Below are positions 19,175 through 31,400 of a stretch of DNA of 64,000 nucleotides, one piece after another. The position numbers were made by a program, and so were the translations under genes. Source of the stretch: Cryptococcus deneoformans JEC21. Lineage: Eukaryota; Basidiomycota; Tremellomycetes; Tremellales; Cryptococcaceae. The number at the start of each line of letters is the position of its first letter. Position 1 is the first letter of the stretch. The notes under the pieces were generated by a model. The model saw only the letters and a program-made list of their open reading frames with translations, was not told where the DNA came from and searched no databases. The DNA lies in NCBI RefSeq assembly GCF_000091045.1, contig NC_006687.1:796001-860000 (forward strand), read 5' to 3'.

Positions 19175-20306
19175 AATAGGCGGTGTTGACGACAGAACTG
19201 TAAACCGAGGATAAGGCGGTATCGTGGACCAAGGGCCATGGCGTAGAATGGGGTAGCGTTGTAGGTAGTGTCACCAATGATTACATCCACTACATACTCC
19301 TGGTCTACAACTGGACCCGCCCGATTGTCTGCCATTTTGGTCCCCACCGGTATAATCGGCCGTCCTTGCCATCCCTGTTGCTCTGCGTACGCCCGGTCGA
19401 CGACGTTGATGCCAGCGCCGCAATCAACGAGTGCTGGGACAGTGTCTCCGTCAGCCTTGAAATGGCAATTGACCATGATGAGAGGTACTGACCCAGCGAG
19501 CGCAGACGAGGCATCCTGTACTAGAGTGTCTGTGACAGGGTCGACAGCGAAAACGCCGTGGTGGTCGGACTCGTCGTCGTCAGCAAGGGAGACGAGGTTA
19601 GCGACCGGCACGGACGCGGAGGCGTTGGGCGGGGTGGAGGGGGGGCGGGTTGGGCAGATAAGGCGGTGATGGCCGACAACGCGGCATGAGAAACACGCGT
19701 TGATGCTTTGAAGATAGGCGCGGGCAGATCGGCCAGCGTCACCGAGGGGGAGCCGTTTGGCGGGGTCGAGCCAATCGAGCTGTTGTGCGGTGTGGCCCTT
19801 CGTGGTGGTGGAGGGGGCAGGGGCGAGTTTGGCAATGAGTGGAGGCGCGGGGGTGGGAGCGATGACGTTGGCGACGGTTGGTGGGTGGCGGGGGCGTGTC
19901 GGCACCTGAAGGAAACGCGCCTCAAGCATGGCATCATCGATGACGTCCATCATGATCTCGTATAGGTCGGCCGACGTTGCGGAGAGCACCGTTTTGCCTC
20001 GTGCGCGGAGAGCAGCTTTGGTGCGGTGAGTAACCAAGGCATCGACACCGTCCAATAGCCAGCGGTTGACGTCCACGTCGCTGAGGGGGTCCTCGAAGTC
20101 ATGAAGAATGCCTTGGTAACTGATAACAAGGTGAAAGAATGCATCGAACGCGGCGGGTGTGGTGTCCAAGCAGCGGAGCTGCATGAATCGGTGGCGGAGT
20201 TTGGACTCCCAGCCGCGGGCGAGAATGTGAGACTTAAGGGAGACTTGCCATGCATCCCAAGTTTCGGCGTGTTTGCCATGGAGCTCGAGCCACGTGGTGA
20301 ACCGGC
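19175..20306 (-). pseudogene. Gyp4-A gag and protease segment
   Basis: This is the frame of Gyp4 gag and protease, open throughout. It includes the gag core, a knuckle CFSCRVVGHHRLIC and a protease-like ALVDCGAGINVVD. It lacks the gag N-terminus, which is replaced by a Gyp4 LTR at CCGGC, and ends at the LTR scrap. Where it overlaps Gyp4-B it keeps CGA arginine codons at the two places where Gyp4-B has TGA stops, so it approximates the undamaged sequence. Confidence 0.88.
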
Positions 20307-21250
20307 TGTAAGGTCCGGACAATAGACCTTCACTGTACTGTTGGGGCTAGCTCGGAGGGACAAGGCTTGGAGAGAACTGGTGGGCTCTTAGGGCTGGCAG
20401 GGCTCGAGGCTTAACTTCGGACTGGAGAGAAGCAAACAAGATCCCAAATGCATACGCTGATTATGTCCTATCAGCGACTAGTAAAGGAGACAAGATGAAG
20501 AATTGATAGGAACAAGAGGAGAAGGCAAGGTACTTGTGACTGTAAAGTCGGAAGAAGGAAAGGTTGAACACAACAAGGATAAAAGAATAAAGGAAGTTTG
20601 TGTGAAACCCGAAGAGCCCGAAGCTTACCTGATTATGTCCTATCAGCGACTAGTAAAGGAGACAAGATGAAGAATTGATAGGAACACTGATCAGGATTAG
20701 CCAGGGGGTCTGAGGGGAGAAGGTAATTAGTAGAGAGCTCTGCTTACAGAGGAGAAGGCAAGGTACTTGTGACTGTAAAGTCGGAAGAAGGAAAGGTTGA
20801 ACACAACAAGGATAAAAGAATAAAGGAAGTTGTGTGTCAACCTTTCCATGCACTTTGCCTTCGCTCTCGAAACCAGTCGCGACCAAAGCCCGGTAAACAC
20901 CGGGGCTTGTGGCATGAAAAATCGGACAAGAAACTCGGACTTAGGACGAGAAATGGAAGAGAAAGCAAGAAGAGAAAAAGCGGAAGTAAAATGATGCACG
21001 TGACCTGGGAGGGAGAGTGCGGATGCAATTTGACGCGCGCGACTTGGAGGAAAGGAGCGGAAGTAAATTGAGACGCGGCTCGGAGAAACAGGGGAAAAAT
21101 AAAGCACGTGACCTGGGAAAGGGAGCGCGGATGCAATTTGACACGCGCAACTTGGAGGAAGAAGCGGAAGCAAATTGAAACGCGGCTCGAAACTAGAAGC
21201 TGGGGAAGGTGGTGACCGTGGGTCACTGGGTCGGAGGCTAGCCTCTTACA
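20307..21250 (-). repeat. Gyp4 LTR (944 bp) at the centre of the inverted arrangement
   Basis: It starts TGTAAGGTCC and ends CTCTTACA (plus view), matching 45186-46142. The left flank is Gyp4-A gag in minus orientation (CCGGC); the right flank is Gyp4 pol in plus orientation (ACGGT). It has no target duplication. It holds an internal direct repeat around TATCAGCGACTAGTAAAGGAG and GGCAAGGTACTTGTGACTG. Confidence 0.88.
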
Positions 21251-22607
21251 ACGGTGCTGACATATGAAGACCGGCTCTGCATTCCCGACGTACTCACCTT
21301 GCGAGAACAGTGCCTACAGGAATGTCACGATGCGATGGGCCATTTCGGGGTGGAGAAAACACTTGAACTATTGCGTTGTAAGTACTTCTGGGATGGTATG
21401 GCTAGTGACGTAAAGGACTTTGTCAGCACTTGCCCAGCCTGTCAGACATCCAAAGCTACCACCACCAAACCTCCCGGACTACTACACTCATTACCAGTTC
21501 CTCCCGCCAAATTCTCCGACATAGGCATAGACTTCGTGGGGCCACTACCGCAATCACACAGCTTCGACTATCTCATCGTCATTACCGATCGCCTCACCGG
21601 TTGGGTCGCTCTCATACCAACAGTCACGACGCTCACGTCCTCCGCTTTCGCTCAACTCTACTACGACCACTGGGTTTCTAAATATGGGGTACCACAATCC
21701 ATCGTCTCAGACCGCGATAAGTTATTCACTGCTGCGTCATGGCGTCGGTTGAATTCCCTCCTGGGCACTAAGCTAAAGATGTCCACAGCATATCACCCCC
21801 AGACCGATGGTATATCAGAACGATCTAACAAGACAGTCATTCAGATCCTGCGCACCTGGACTGACGACCAAGGCCGAAATTGGGCAGCTAACCTACAGCG
21901 GGTCGCCTTCGCAATGAACAACACCATCCGACGCTCAACCCACCACACCCCCGCCGAGCTCGTTTTCGGAAAACGCCTGTCACTCACTCCGCCGCTCCTC
22001 CCCTCAACATCAGCTACGGATCCGTCCCTCGCTCAACCTACGGCTTCCGAATGGGATCTCGCTGCCCAACGCATGGCCCTCGAAGAGGGCATCGCTCGTG
22101 ACGAACTGCTTCTCGCTAAGCATCGGCAAAGTGTTCAAGCCAACAAACATCGTCGGCCGGACCCTGTTTACCACCCGGGAGACAAAGTCTACTTGAACAC
22201 AGCTGAGTTCCGTCACGAATATAAGACCGCCACTAACCGTTCTGCGAAGTTCATGCCCCGCTGGGAAGGCCCCTTCACCATCCTCCAGGCCTTTCCTGAG
22301 CAATCACTCTATGAATTGGATGTCCCCGTCACCTCAACACAGTCGACGCCTCGCCGCCATGTTTCGCGCCTCAAGCCATACCGGGAGTCCGAACAGTATC
22401 ACCAGCACGCGGTTCCTCGCCTACTCGACCGCCCGGCAGTTTCCTCGCCACGCATCCTCCAAATCCTTGAAGACCGCACCCTCACCCCCAAGGGAAATCA
22501 TCCAAAGGTTTACCAAGTGCGCGCCCGCCTCGCCGGTGAAGGCCCCAAGGCTCGGTGGCTCAGTCGCGATACAGCGCAGGACTATGCAGGTTGGCAGGAG
22601 GCTTGGG
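21251..22607 (+). pseudogene. Gyp4-C pol: integrase segment
   Basis: This is the C-terminal pol of Gyp4 in plus orientation. It runs from just before the integrase zinc region (TYEDRLCIPDV) to GWQEAW, where Gyp2-B is inserted. It carries GIDFVGPL, SDRDKLF and QTDGISERSNK. The frame is open but N-terminally truncated by the LTR. The rest of the C-terminus (GKTLLAKMS-type frame in DNA AAGACTTTATTGG) reappears at 27694-27729. Confidence 0.88.
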
Positions 22608-23040
22608 TGTAAGTGCAGAGCACTATACTCATTTATTCCCTATGCATGCAGTCTTTGTGCATGCATCCTCCTATGCATATTGCATATGCAGGAATTTATG
22701 CATTGCATTTACATGCAGGAATTTATGCAGTGCATTTACATGCATGCATTCCCATGTATAAGCTGTATGAATATTCAGCTATATTTGTTGTGTATGTATT
22801 CATCCAGATTATGTAACATTCCATGTGTATAATGTTACATTTGAAATACTTAGTAATGACGTGGCATTTGATGTGTGTAACTTTACTTTCTGACACACAG
22901 TTGGTACTTAGTAAAATAGTAGTCGCATATTGTTGTAGTTCTTCAATACTCAATCCACATGTATTACAACCAGTGCATGTTTTGCTAGTCAACTACACAC
23001 TATACTACTACGACACTTAGTGAGACACCCAGTGTCTACA
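22608..23040 (+). repeat. Gyp2-B 5' LTR (433 bp)
   Basis: It runs from TGTAAGTGCAGAG to GTGTCTACA. The U3 side is dense in ATGCAT, TGCATGC and related palindromic words. Confidence 0.95.
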
Positions 23041-23042
23041 CT
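23019..23042 (+). promoter_or_regulatory. U5/leader junction hairpin, Gyp2-B
   Basis: It reads AGTG, AGACAC, CCA, GTGTCT, A, CACT and then T6 (23042-23047). In the leader that follows, CAAACGC occurs at 23073, 23088 and 23096, just before the gag ATG. Confidence 0.6.
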
Positions 23043-23107
23043 TTTTTCAAAACAACGCACACAAAATAACGCCAAACGCCCACTCACCAAACGCTCAAAC
23101 GCCCCTC

Positions 23108-26100
23108 ATGCCCCCCAAGGGTCAAACGCTCAAAGACACTCCTCCCTCGGAGGAGGCAAACGCATCTCCTGCCGAAGGAGACATCAATGCTCAGGTGGCA
23201 GCAGTTATCCTCCACCTGTCGAAATTAACCAGTCAGCAAAGCCTCTTCGGTACTCAGGGGAATCACAAACCTCGAGAAGTAACTATCCCACAAGCGTCCA
23301 GCATTCCGAACTTTACTGGTCCCATTCGTGATGCTCCAGCTGTCCTTCTTCACATTGATCGTCTAGAGAAGCTTCTCCGGACTAATTCGCTTTTTTCCCC
23401 TCAAGATGACGACGCTCAGACAGAGAAACTGCGAGTCATTATCCTGGAGGTGGCGAACAACTCTATCGAATGTACCGCGCTGAAAGCATGGGTGAGGACT
23501 ACTGGTCGGATGATGGAAGCAGATGGCGAGTTGGGATGGGACGCATGGACAGTGGCTTTCAAAAAGGCAGCGATGCCGCTCGCATGGGATCAGAAAGAAC
23601 TTCGTTCCCTCCTCCACCTACAGTTCAATCAGGTTAGCGACTGGGAAACCTTCGATAACCAAGCCATACAACACCGACACAATTTGATGGGCACTGACCT
23701 CTATCCCAGTGACACCTCTATGGCCACCCTTTACCGCGGCGCTTGTCCCGAGCCATTATTCATTCGTTTGATGACGACGCCGGAGTTCAGGAATGGAAGC
23801 TTGGACGAGGTACGCAACCTGTTAGAACTGACAGTTGTCAAGTACTTGGAGAACCGGGATCAACCCACTCATGCTCGCCTCAAACCTCAAGCCTCGGTCA
23901 CTTCGCAGACCCAACCGCACCTGGCTCATCCAATCAGCCACTATTATCAAGCTCAAAACCCCCTACCTTACTATCTCTCTCCTGCCGGTAAACACATTCG
24001 CGAACTTTTCGCCAAAGAAAACCGATGCAATGACTGCCGCAAGGTGGGCCACAACTTCAAAACCTGTCCCAACCGCCGTGGTCCTACGCGTGTCAACTCT
24101 CGCCACGTCGACAACCACGAGGTTCTCATCCAAGAACTTACCAGTCAGCTTGACGACCATCTCCAGCTTGAGACGTCTATTGACTCAGACGAGACCTCGT
24201 ACGCACTGTTTCATCCTCCTCTAGTCATTCAAGCCTCTGCTGCCGCTGATGGACGTACCTCGATTGCCCCTCCCCCTCCTCTCCGATTTCTCCTCGACAC
24301 GGGCGCTGGTACATCTTTCTTTGATCCGTCAGTGGTAGCTAGACTAGGTTGGAAAGTCCGAAAGGACGCAGTGGAGCGTACTGTGCGGTTGGCTGGTGGG
24401 AAACCTGGGCCGGTAGTCAGAGATGTGACGAGTGGAACGTTTAGGGTTCGACATGCAATATATTCAGGCGAAGGAGTTGTCATGGAGTTGAACGGTACAT
24501 ATGATGGGATCTTGGGTCTCAATTTCTGCAAGCGCTATCATCTACTTGATCAAAGTCCTCTTTTTCGGCGTCTCTTGAGCAGCTCTGGGAAAGTTCTCAC
24601 CGGCAATGACGTCGCCGTTCCCACGAGTCCCCCACCAGTTTCTCATGATGCGAAAATTTCTCCTCTCGCCAGGACTGACATCACCGTTCCCATGCGCCAC
24701 TCCAAAATTTTTCACAAGTCAAAAGTTTCGCAAACTCCTGTCGCGCCTCAGCCTTCGGCGATAACCACCAAATTTTCGGCGATTCCTTCATCAAATTCTG
24801 TCTCTCTTGGTGCGGCCGAAACTGCTTCCTACGCCGAGATCATTGCACAACTCAAGAACGACTTTGCAGAAGTTTTTTGTGACAAACTGGGTGATGTAGC
24901 CGATTTCCCAAGCATTACGAAGACCAAGAGTGGTGTTAGGTTCGAAATCATCTTGAAACCTAACGCTACGCCCAGTCATGCAGCTCCCTACCGGGTTCCT
25001 GAAACTCTTTTGCCCCGCTTCCGTGAGATGATTGCTGAACATCTGAATGCAGGTCGTCTACGCTACTCTAGTTCTCCTTGGGCGTCACCTGCCTTTCTCG
25101 TCAAGAAACCCAATGGCCAACACCGTCTCGTCTGCGACTTTCGCGCACTCAATAACCAGACCGTGCCCGACATGTATCCTATGGGAAACATCCAGGACAT
25201 CTTGCACCGTGCTGCTCGACGCGGCAATCTTTTCGCCAAGCTCGACTGTAAGGATGCCTTCTTTCAGACGTTGATGAAGGACGACGACATTCACAAGACG
25301 GCGATTACAACACCGCTTGGGTTGCTGGAATGGGTCGTCATGCCGCAGGGCATTCGGAATGCACCTGCTGCCCAACAACGTCGCATCAATGAAGCACTGC
25401 AAGGTCTCGCTGGAGAATGTTGCGAGGCGTACGTGGACGATATCATCATCTGGGGAACGGACAGCGAGGATCTTCGTCGAAATTGTGTGAGTGTTCTCGC
25501 AGCTCTGCGTCGGAGTGGTTTGCGCTGTTCTCGTGAGAAATCACAGTTCTACCTCACCGAAACCTCTTTCCTCGGCCATGTCATCCGTCCTGGTCAGATA
25601 CTCCCCGACCCCACGAAAATCGCACGCATTGAACAGTTCCCTCACCCCACGACTCCCAAGGCTTTACACTCGTTTCTTGGTTTATTGAACTATCTCCGTG
25701 AGTTCATACCCAGCCTTGCTACTCACGCTTCGGTCTTGCACGCATGTCTCCCTCCCAACACCGCCGCCGAGAAAGCCTACTACAGGCACTTGAAGGAGCA
25801 TAAGGGCCGTTTGCAAGAGTCATGGCAGGGTTGGAGGTGGAACTATGGGCCTAAGGAACGGGTAGCCTTTGACGCTTTGCGTCGCGCCGTGAGTACTGTT
25901 CCCTGCTTGACTACAATCGACTATGATGCTGTCAAGGCTGGTACTCTCAAGGTTTTCCTCACCACAGATGCATCCAAAGTCGGCATGGGCGCCTGGATAG
26001 GCGTCGGTACTACCAAGGAAAACGCTCAACCTGTCGCCTATGATTCCCGCTCGTTCAACTCGGCACAACGCAACTACTCCACACACGAGTGCGAACTCCT

Positions 26101-27273
26101 GGCCATCGTCCATTCTCTTGATCATTGGCGCCCTTTCCTTTATGGTATTCCCATGTATGCTTTCACAGATCATTTTACGCTCAAATGGTTCTTAGGTCAA
26201 CGCAACTTGTCCTCTCGACAAATCCGCTGGCTGGACATCCTCAAAGACTTCGATGTTCGTATAGAGTATATCAAGGGTGAACATAACGTCTTAGCCGACC
26301 ATCTTTCACGACACATTGGCTCCGACACTCTTCCGCCCACCGATCCCGCCCTGCCCGAGACCGACAATTGTATTCTCGCCCCCGTGGTCACCTTCGCTCC
26401 CACATTAGCACCGGAGATTATTCGTACCATTGCCCAGGGTTATGACCGTGAGAATCTGTTCAAGGACTGGCTCGCTGATCCTACCACAGCTCCCGGCGTC
26501 TCTACCATCCCCCATGACACTCATACTCTCCTCCTTCTCGATAACCGTCTCTGCATCCCCGACGTTGACACTCTTCGTGAGGACCTTATGCGTCAAGCAC
26601 ATGAAGGCACTGCAGCACACTTGGGCATAGAGAAAACAGTGGAGGTATTACGTGAAGGCTACTTCTGGGAAGGCTTGGTTGGAGATGTCCGTGAGTTCGT
26701 CCGTGCTTGTCACTCATGTCAACAGGCAAATGCATCCACCAAAAAACCTGTCGGTCCCTTGCATCCGCTGCCGGTCCCTCGCGACAAATTCGACGATATC
26801 GCTATGGATTTTGTTGGTCCTCTACCCAGCGCTGGCGGCCACGACTATCTCCTCACCATCACTGACCGATTAACTGGCTTCATCGAACTCGTCCCATGCT
26901 CCACCACCCTCAACGCTCGCGACCTCGCCCTTCTCTTCTGGAACTGTTGGGTCTCTCGCTATGGCTTACCGCTCTCCATCACCTCGGATCGTGACGCTCT
27001 CTTCACCTCTCGCTTTTGGACAACCCTTTGGGATGAACAGGGTGTCCGGTTGAAGATGTCGACTGCTTTTCATCCGCAAACTGATGGGACTTCAGAGAGA
27101 TCCAACAAGACAGTCGGACAATTGTTGCGGAGTTGGGTTAACAGACAGGGCACTTCATGGGCTAAGTTCCTTCCTCGTATTTCTCAGGCTATGAACAATA
27201 CTGTCCGTCGTTCTACAGGGTACTCTCCCATTCAGCTTGTCTTTGGCCGCCGCCTCCGCACGCTTCCTGGCAT
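23108..27273 (+). pseudogene. Gyp2-B gag-pol, 3' truncated
   Basis: The open frame starts MPPKGQTLKD. Gag is followed by a knuckle CNDCRKVGHNFKTC. The protease is LLDTGAGTSFFD. RT has KLDCKDAFFQ, VMPQGIRNAPAAQQ and YVDDIIIWG. RNase H begins TTDASKVGMGAWI. Integrase has HEGTAAHLG...CHSCQ, AMDFVGPLP, SDRDALF and QTDGTSERSNK. After RRLRTLPG the pol sequence jumps into the 3' LTR, and the frame reads on for about 66 LTR-encoded residues to 27469. The integrase C-terminal domain and chromodomain-like tail are lost. Confidence 0.92.
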
Positions 27274-27693
27274 CACTATACTCATTTATTCTCTATGCAT
27301 GCAGTCTTTGTGCATGCATCCTCCTATGCATATTGCATATGCAGGAATTTATGCATTGCATTTACATGCAGGAATTTATGCAGTGCATTTACATGCATGC
27401 ATTCCCATGTATAAGCTGTATGAATATTCAGCTATATTTGTTGTGTATGTATTCATCCAGATTATGTAACATTCCATGTGTATAATGTTACATTTGAAAT
27501 ACTTAGTAATGACGTGGCATTTGATGTGTGTAACTTTACTTTCTGACACACAGTTGGTACTTAGTAAAATAGTAGTCGCATATTGTTGTAGTTCTTCAAT
27601 ACTCAATCCACATGTATTACAACCAGTGCATGTTTTGCTAGTCAACTACACACTATACTACTACGACACTTAGTGAGACACCCAGTGTCTACA
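27274..27693 (+). repeat. Gyp2-B 3' LTR, lacking first 13 bp (420 bp)
   Basis: It starts within the LTR at CACTATACTC and runs to GTGTCTACA. The missing TGTAAGTGCAGAG was removed with the end of pol. Confidence 0.93.
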
Positions 27694-27729
27694 TTGGGAA
27701 GACTTTATTGGCGAAGATGAGCTACATCT
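27694..27729 (+). pseudogene. Gyp4-C pol tail fragment
   Basis: TTGGGAAGACTTTATTGGCG and the next 16 bp continue the Gyp4 C-terminus (EDFIGEDELHL in Gyp4-B). The fragment stops at CATCT, where the Gyp3 LTR begins. Confidence 0.85.
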
Positions 27730-28318
27730 TGTAACAACCCAGGGGGGATGTTCACTGAAGAGTTCGGCTTGATTCGATTTGAAAGAGAGACGGCTGGAAC
27801 ACGACTGTTGTCTAGTCGGTGGCAAGGAAAGAGGTAGTTGGATTGTCCGGGCGCAGAAGCGGTCTATGAGTTTGCATATGTTTGTTGATCACTGGGCAGA
27901 GTGTCAACGAAGCTATAATTAAAGCACTCAAAAGAACTACAGCAGGTCGCGGACAACCAAAGGAAAAGGGCTCTCTTTCTAAAGATAAAGAAGAAGTTAC
28001 AAGCATACCTGGGCAGAGTGTCAACGAAGCTATAATTACTAAAGTCCGCCCAGTTAGCATAAAACCACATTCCAAGTAGGAAGTGGGACTCACAAGCACT
28101 CAAAAGAACTACAGCAGGTCGCGGACAACCAAAGGAAAAGGGCTCTCTTTCTAAAGATAAAGAAGAGAGGCTTTTCCTTGCTGCAAATTCCTTTGAGGCC
28201 TGTGAGGAGCGCGCAAAATAAACGGAATCAAAATAAGAGAAAAGCGGCAGCAAATCTATGTATGAAGTGAAACAGACCTTGGGATCATAATGACCGTGTT
28301 TGGCATGCATGCCTTACA
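27730..28318 (-). repeat. Gyp3 3' LTR (589 bp)
   Basis: Plus view TGTAACAACCC to GCCTTACA. It has two internal copies of a block around CACTCAAAAGAACTACAGCAGG and of GCAGAGTGTCAACGAAGC. Confidence 0.94.
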
Positions 28319-28474
28319 CCCTCCCCTTCCTGAAAAAGGCCATGGTCTTGGAAGAAAAGGCGAGAGCAAGAAAAACTAGGTGAAAAAATAAGTGGGGTCC
28401 ATTGGTGAAACAACTAGGCTAAAGGGTAATAAGTGGGGTCCATGTTTGAAAGAAGAAAGAAAAAAACATCAAAA

Positions 28475-31400
28475 TTACTCCAACAACAACTCATCTGGGC
28501 CATCATACACCTCCCACGCAGCCTTGAAACCATCCCATAACTCGACTTCAACTCGGGGTAGCCACTTGCCAAGGGCTGGCTCACCAACTAACCGGACTCG
28601 GACCTCCTCAGTGTTCTTCCTGGTGCGGATGTCAAGGACCTCAAGGACCTGGGGGCGAGGTGGAGCTGGGACTTGGGGTTGGAGGGGAGGTGATGAGGAA
28701 TGATAGCGTTCAGAGACCACGTAAGGCTTGAGGAGGGAGACATGGCGTCGAGCGGTGTCATTGGCGCGAGCAGGGACATCGAGTTCATAGAGGGATTGAT
28801 TTGGAAAAGCTTTGACAATAGTGTAAGGACCATCATAACGTGGGATGAACTTAGCAGAATTTTTGAAGCCTGATGAGGACTTGTATTCATGCCTGACATG
28901 ACGGGTGTTCACCAGCACTTGGTCACCGACCTTGTAAATGGGATCAGGCCGGCGATGTTTGTTGGCTTGAACTGCTTGTCGATGTTTGGCCATGAGGAGA
29001 TTGTCTCGTGCTTCCCCTTCGTCGAGCCGCATACGCCGAGCTGCTGCTTCCCATTCGTCTTCCGAAGGTACCATGAACTGCAAGGCTTCGGCAATTTTCG
29101 CTGGAGTGTCAGCCACCAAGGGAGGAACATGAGAGAGACGCTTGCCAAAAACCAGCTCGGCAGGAGTGTGCTTGGTTGATGCACGGACATGGTTGTTGAG
29201 AGCAAAAGCAATGCGCTGCAAATGGTCAGCCCATGTATGCCCACGGATGTCAGTGAGGGTTCGAAGCGACTCGATGACTGATTTGTTGGACTGTTCAGAG
29301 ATACCATCGGTCTGGGGGTGATATGAGGTTGAAAGCATAGACTTGGTGTCGATATGCTTGGTGACATGACGCCAAACCCCAGACTGGAAGATGCTGCCGC
29401 GGTCGGAGACGATGGAGCGAGGGCAGCCGAATTTGGAAAGCCAGTGGTCGTAAAAAAGTCGGGCAACCTCTCGCGCATTTGCTGTGATGGTGGTAGGAAT
29501 GAGGACCACATAACCAGTGAGGCGGTCGGTGATGACAATGAGTTGGTCAAAACCTTGCAACGTGGGGAGAGGGCCCACGAAGTCAATGCCAATGTCGAGA
29601 AACTTCGCCTGTGGAACTGGTAGAGAGTGAAGGCGGCCTGCGGGCTTGACAGTAGTGCTCTTTGAAGTCTGACAGGGTGCACACGAGCTTACATAGTCCA
29701 CAACATCCTGCCTCATGCCCTCCCAGTAATAGCTGCGGCGCACCATCTCCAATGTCTTCGCTACGCCGAAATGGCCCACATCATCATGACACTGGCGGAT
29801 GAAACCTTCTCGGAGCTCACTGGTATCGGGCACACATAGCCTGCCTTCCCATCGCAACACCTGATGTACTCCTTGACCATTCTCAACATTCTCCAACGTT
29901 ACTCCAGGTGCCCTATCCTCCTCTTGCAACCATGCTCCCATGACCTGATCTTGGGCGTAGCCTTGCGCGACCTTGGTGATGGTGGATGTGTCTTGGCCGA
30001 GGAGACCGAGGACTGCTACACTGACTTCAGCTGTCTCCATACCATCCTGCTCATCGTCGACGCCGCCAAGCCGAGAGAGGGCATCTGCGATGAAGTTATT
30101 GACACCTGAGATGTGGTCAATACGCAAGTCGAACCGGGATAGGATGCCCAGCCAGCGCTTTTGGCGTTCGGATAGGTCGCGCTGTTGGAGGAACCATTTG
30201 AGAGTGAAGTGGTCGGTCTGAACTTGAATGGGGACATCCAGAAGGAGAGGCCGCCAGAGTTTGAGGGCACGGACGATGGCCAAGAGTTCTTCCTCATGTG
30301 TTGGATAGTTGCGTTCGGCGGCTGATAAACTGCGAGAGTCGTAAGCAACTGGAAATGCATGATCGGGGTCAGGGCCTTGACCAAGCCAGGCGCCAGTGCC
30401 GTGATTGCTTGCATCAGTGAAAAGGTAGATGGGGCACTCGCCGGATAACGCAGCTGCATAGTCCAATGGCCGGAGGCCAGAAATCTCCGCCACTTTCGCC
30501 TTCAGAATCTCAAACGCGGCAGTCGCTTCACTAGACCATGCCCAGACCCATGACAGGACATCCTTGGGGGACTGGCCCTTCCGGAGTGCACGCTGTTGCT
30601 TCTCCCAGGCTTTCTCGGCGGCTGGAGTCGGCGGGAGGAGGGCGGTGAGGGTTCGTGTGTGGGTAGCTAGGCTCGGTATGAATTTTCTGAGGTATTGAAG
30701 GAGGCCTAGAAAGGATCGCAGCTCTTTGACGGACTGAGGGAGCGGCCAGGAGGCGATGGTGCGGAGTTTGGCGGGGTCTGGGCCGATGTGGTTGGCGGAT
30801 ATCACGTGACCAAGAAATTTGACTTTGTGGCGAAAAAATTCAGACTTGGTGGGAGAGCACACAAGCCCCGATTTTCGTAAGGCAGCCAGCACTGCTCGCA
30901 ACCGTTTGTCAAGATCCTCGGCATCAGCAGCCCAGACAATGATATCATCAACATAAGCCTCACAAGAATCCCCCAGCAACCCACGGAGGGCCTCGTTTAG
31001 TCGGCGTTGTTGAGTAGCGGGTGAGTTGCAAGCACCTTGTGGCATAACTACCCATTCAAATAGGCCGAGTTCGGTAGTAATGGCTGTTTTTTCGATGTCT
31101 GGTTCATGCATAAGTGTTTGGAAGAAGGCATCAGACAGGTCAATTTTGGCAAAGATTTTACCACAAGCAGCTCGATGGAGGATGTCGTCGACATTGGGAA
31201 CTGGCGTGGAGTCTGGAGTAGTGACTTTGTTAAGGCCCCGATAATCACAGATAAACCGAAATTTTCCATTCTCCTTCTTAACCAAGAACGCCGGTGCTGC
31301 CCACGGCGAACTGGAGGGTCGCAATCGGCCAGCCTCCCGATGTTTCTGGATCTCTTCAATTAACTGCTGTCGCCACATGTGAGGGGATCGATAACTCGCG

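Larger units (their letters stand above)
21251..23895. repeat. right arm of the 2645-bp inverted duplication
   Basis: It is the reverse complement of 3650-6294, of equal length. It begins exactly at the end of the Gyp4 LTR and crosses the Gyp4/Gyp2 insertion junction. Confidence 0.85.
22608..27693 (+). mobile_element. Gyp2-B, Ty3/gypsy element with 3' deletion
   Basis: The 5' LTR is 22608-23040, gag-pol starts at 23108 and the 3' LTR fragment is 27274-27693. It is flanked by TTGGG at 22603-22607 and 27694-27698, a 5-bp target duplication in Gyp4-C. The pol 3' end and the first 13 bp of the 3' LTR are deleted, so the element cannot be autonomous as it stands. Confidence 0.94.

Noticed and set aside
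22723..22992. Repeated 89-codon open frame (MTSKTCTGC...) found in every Gyp2 LTR, on the antisense strand
   Set aside because: It recurs only because the LTR recurs. There is no family resemblance, and it lies in U3/R sequence; I treat it as noncoding.
23041..23053. CTTTTTTCAAAAC as an ordinary tRNA primer binding site
   Set aside because: It does not begin with TGG, and I could not pair it with a tRNA 3' end or with the element's own LTR start.
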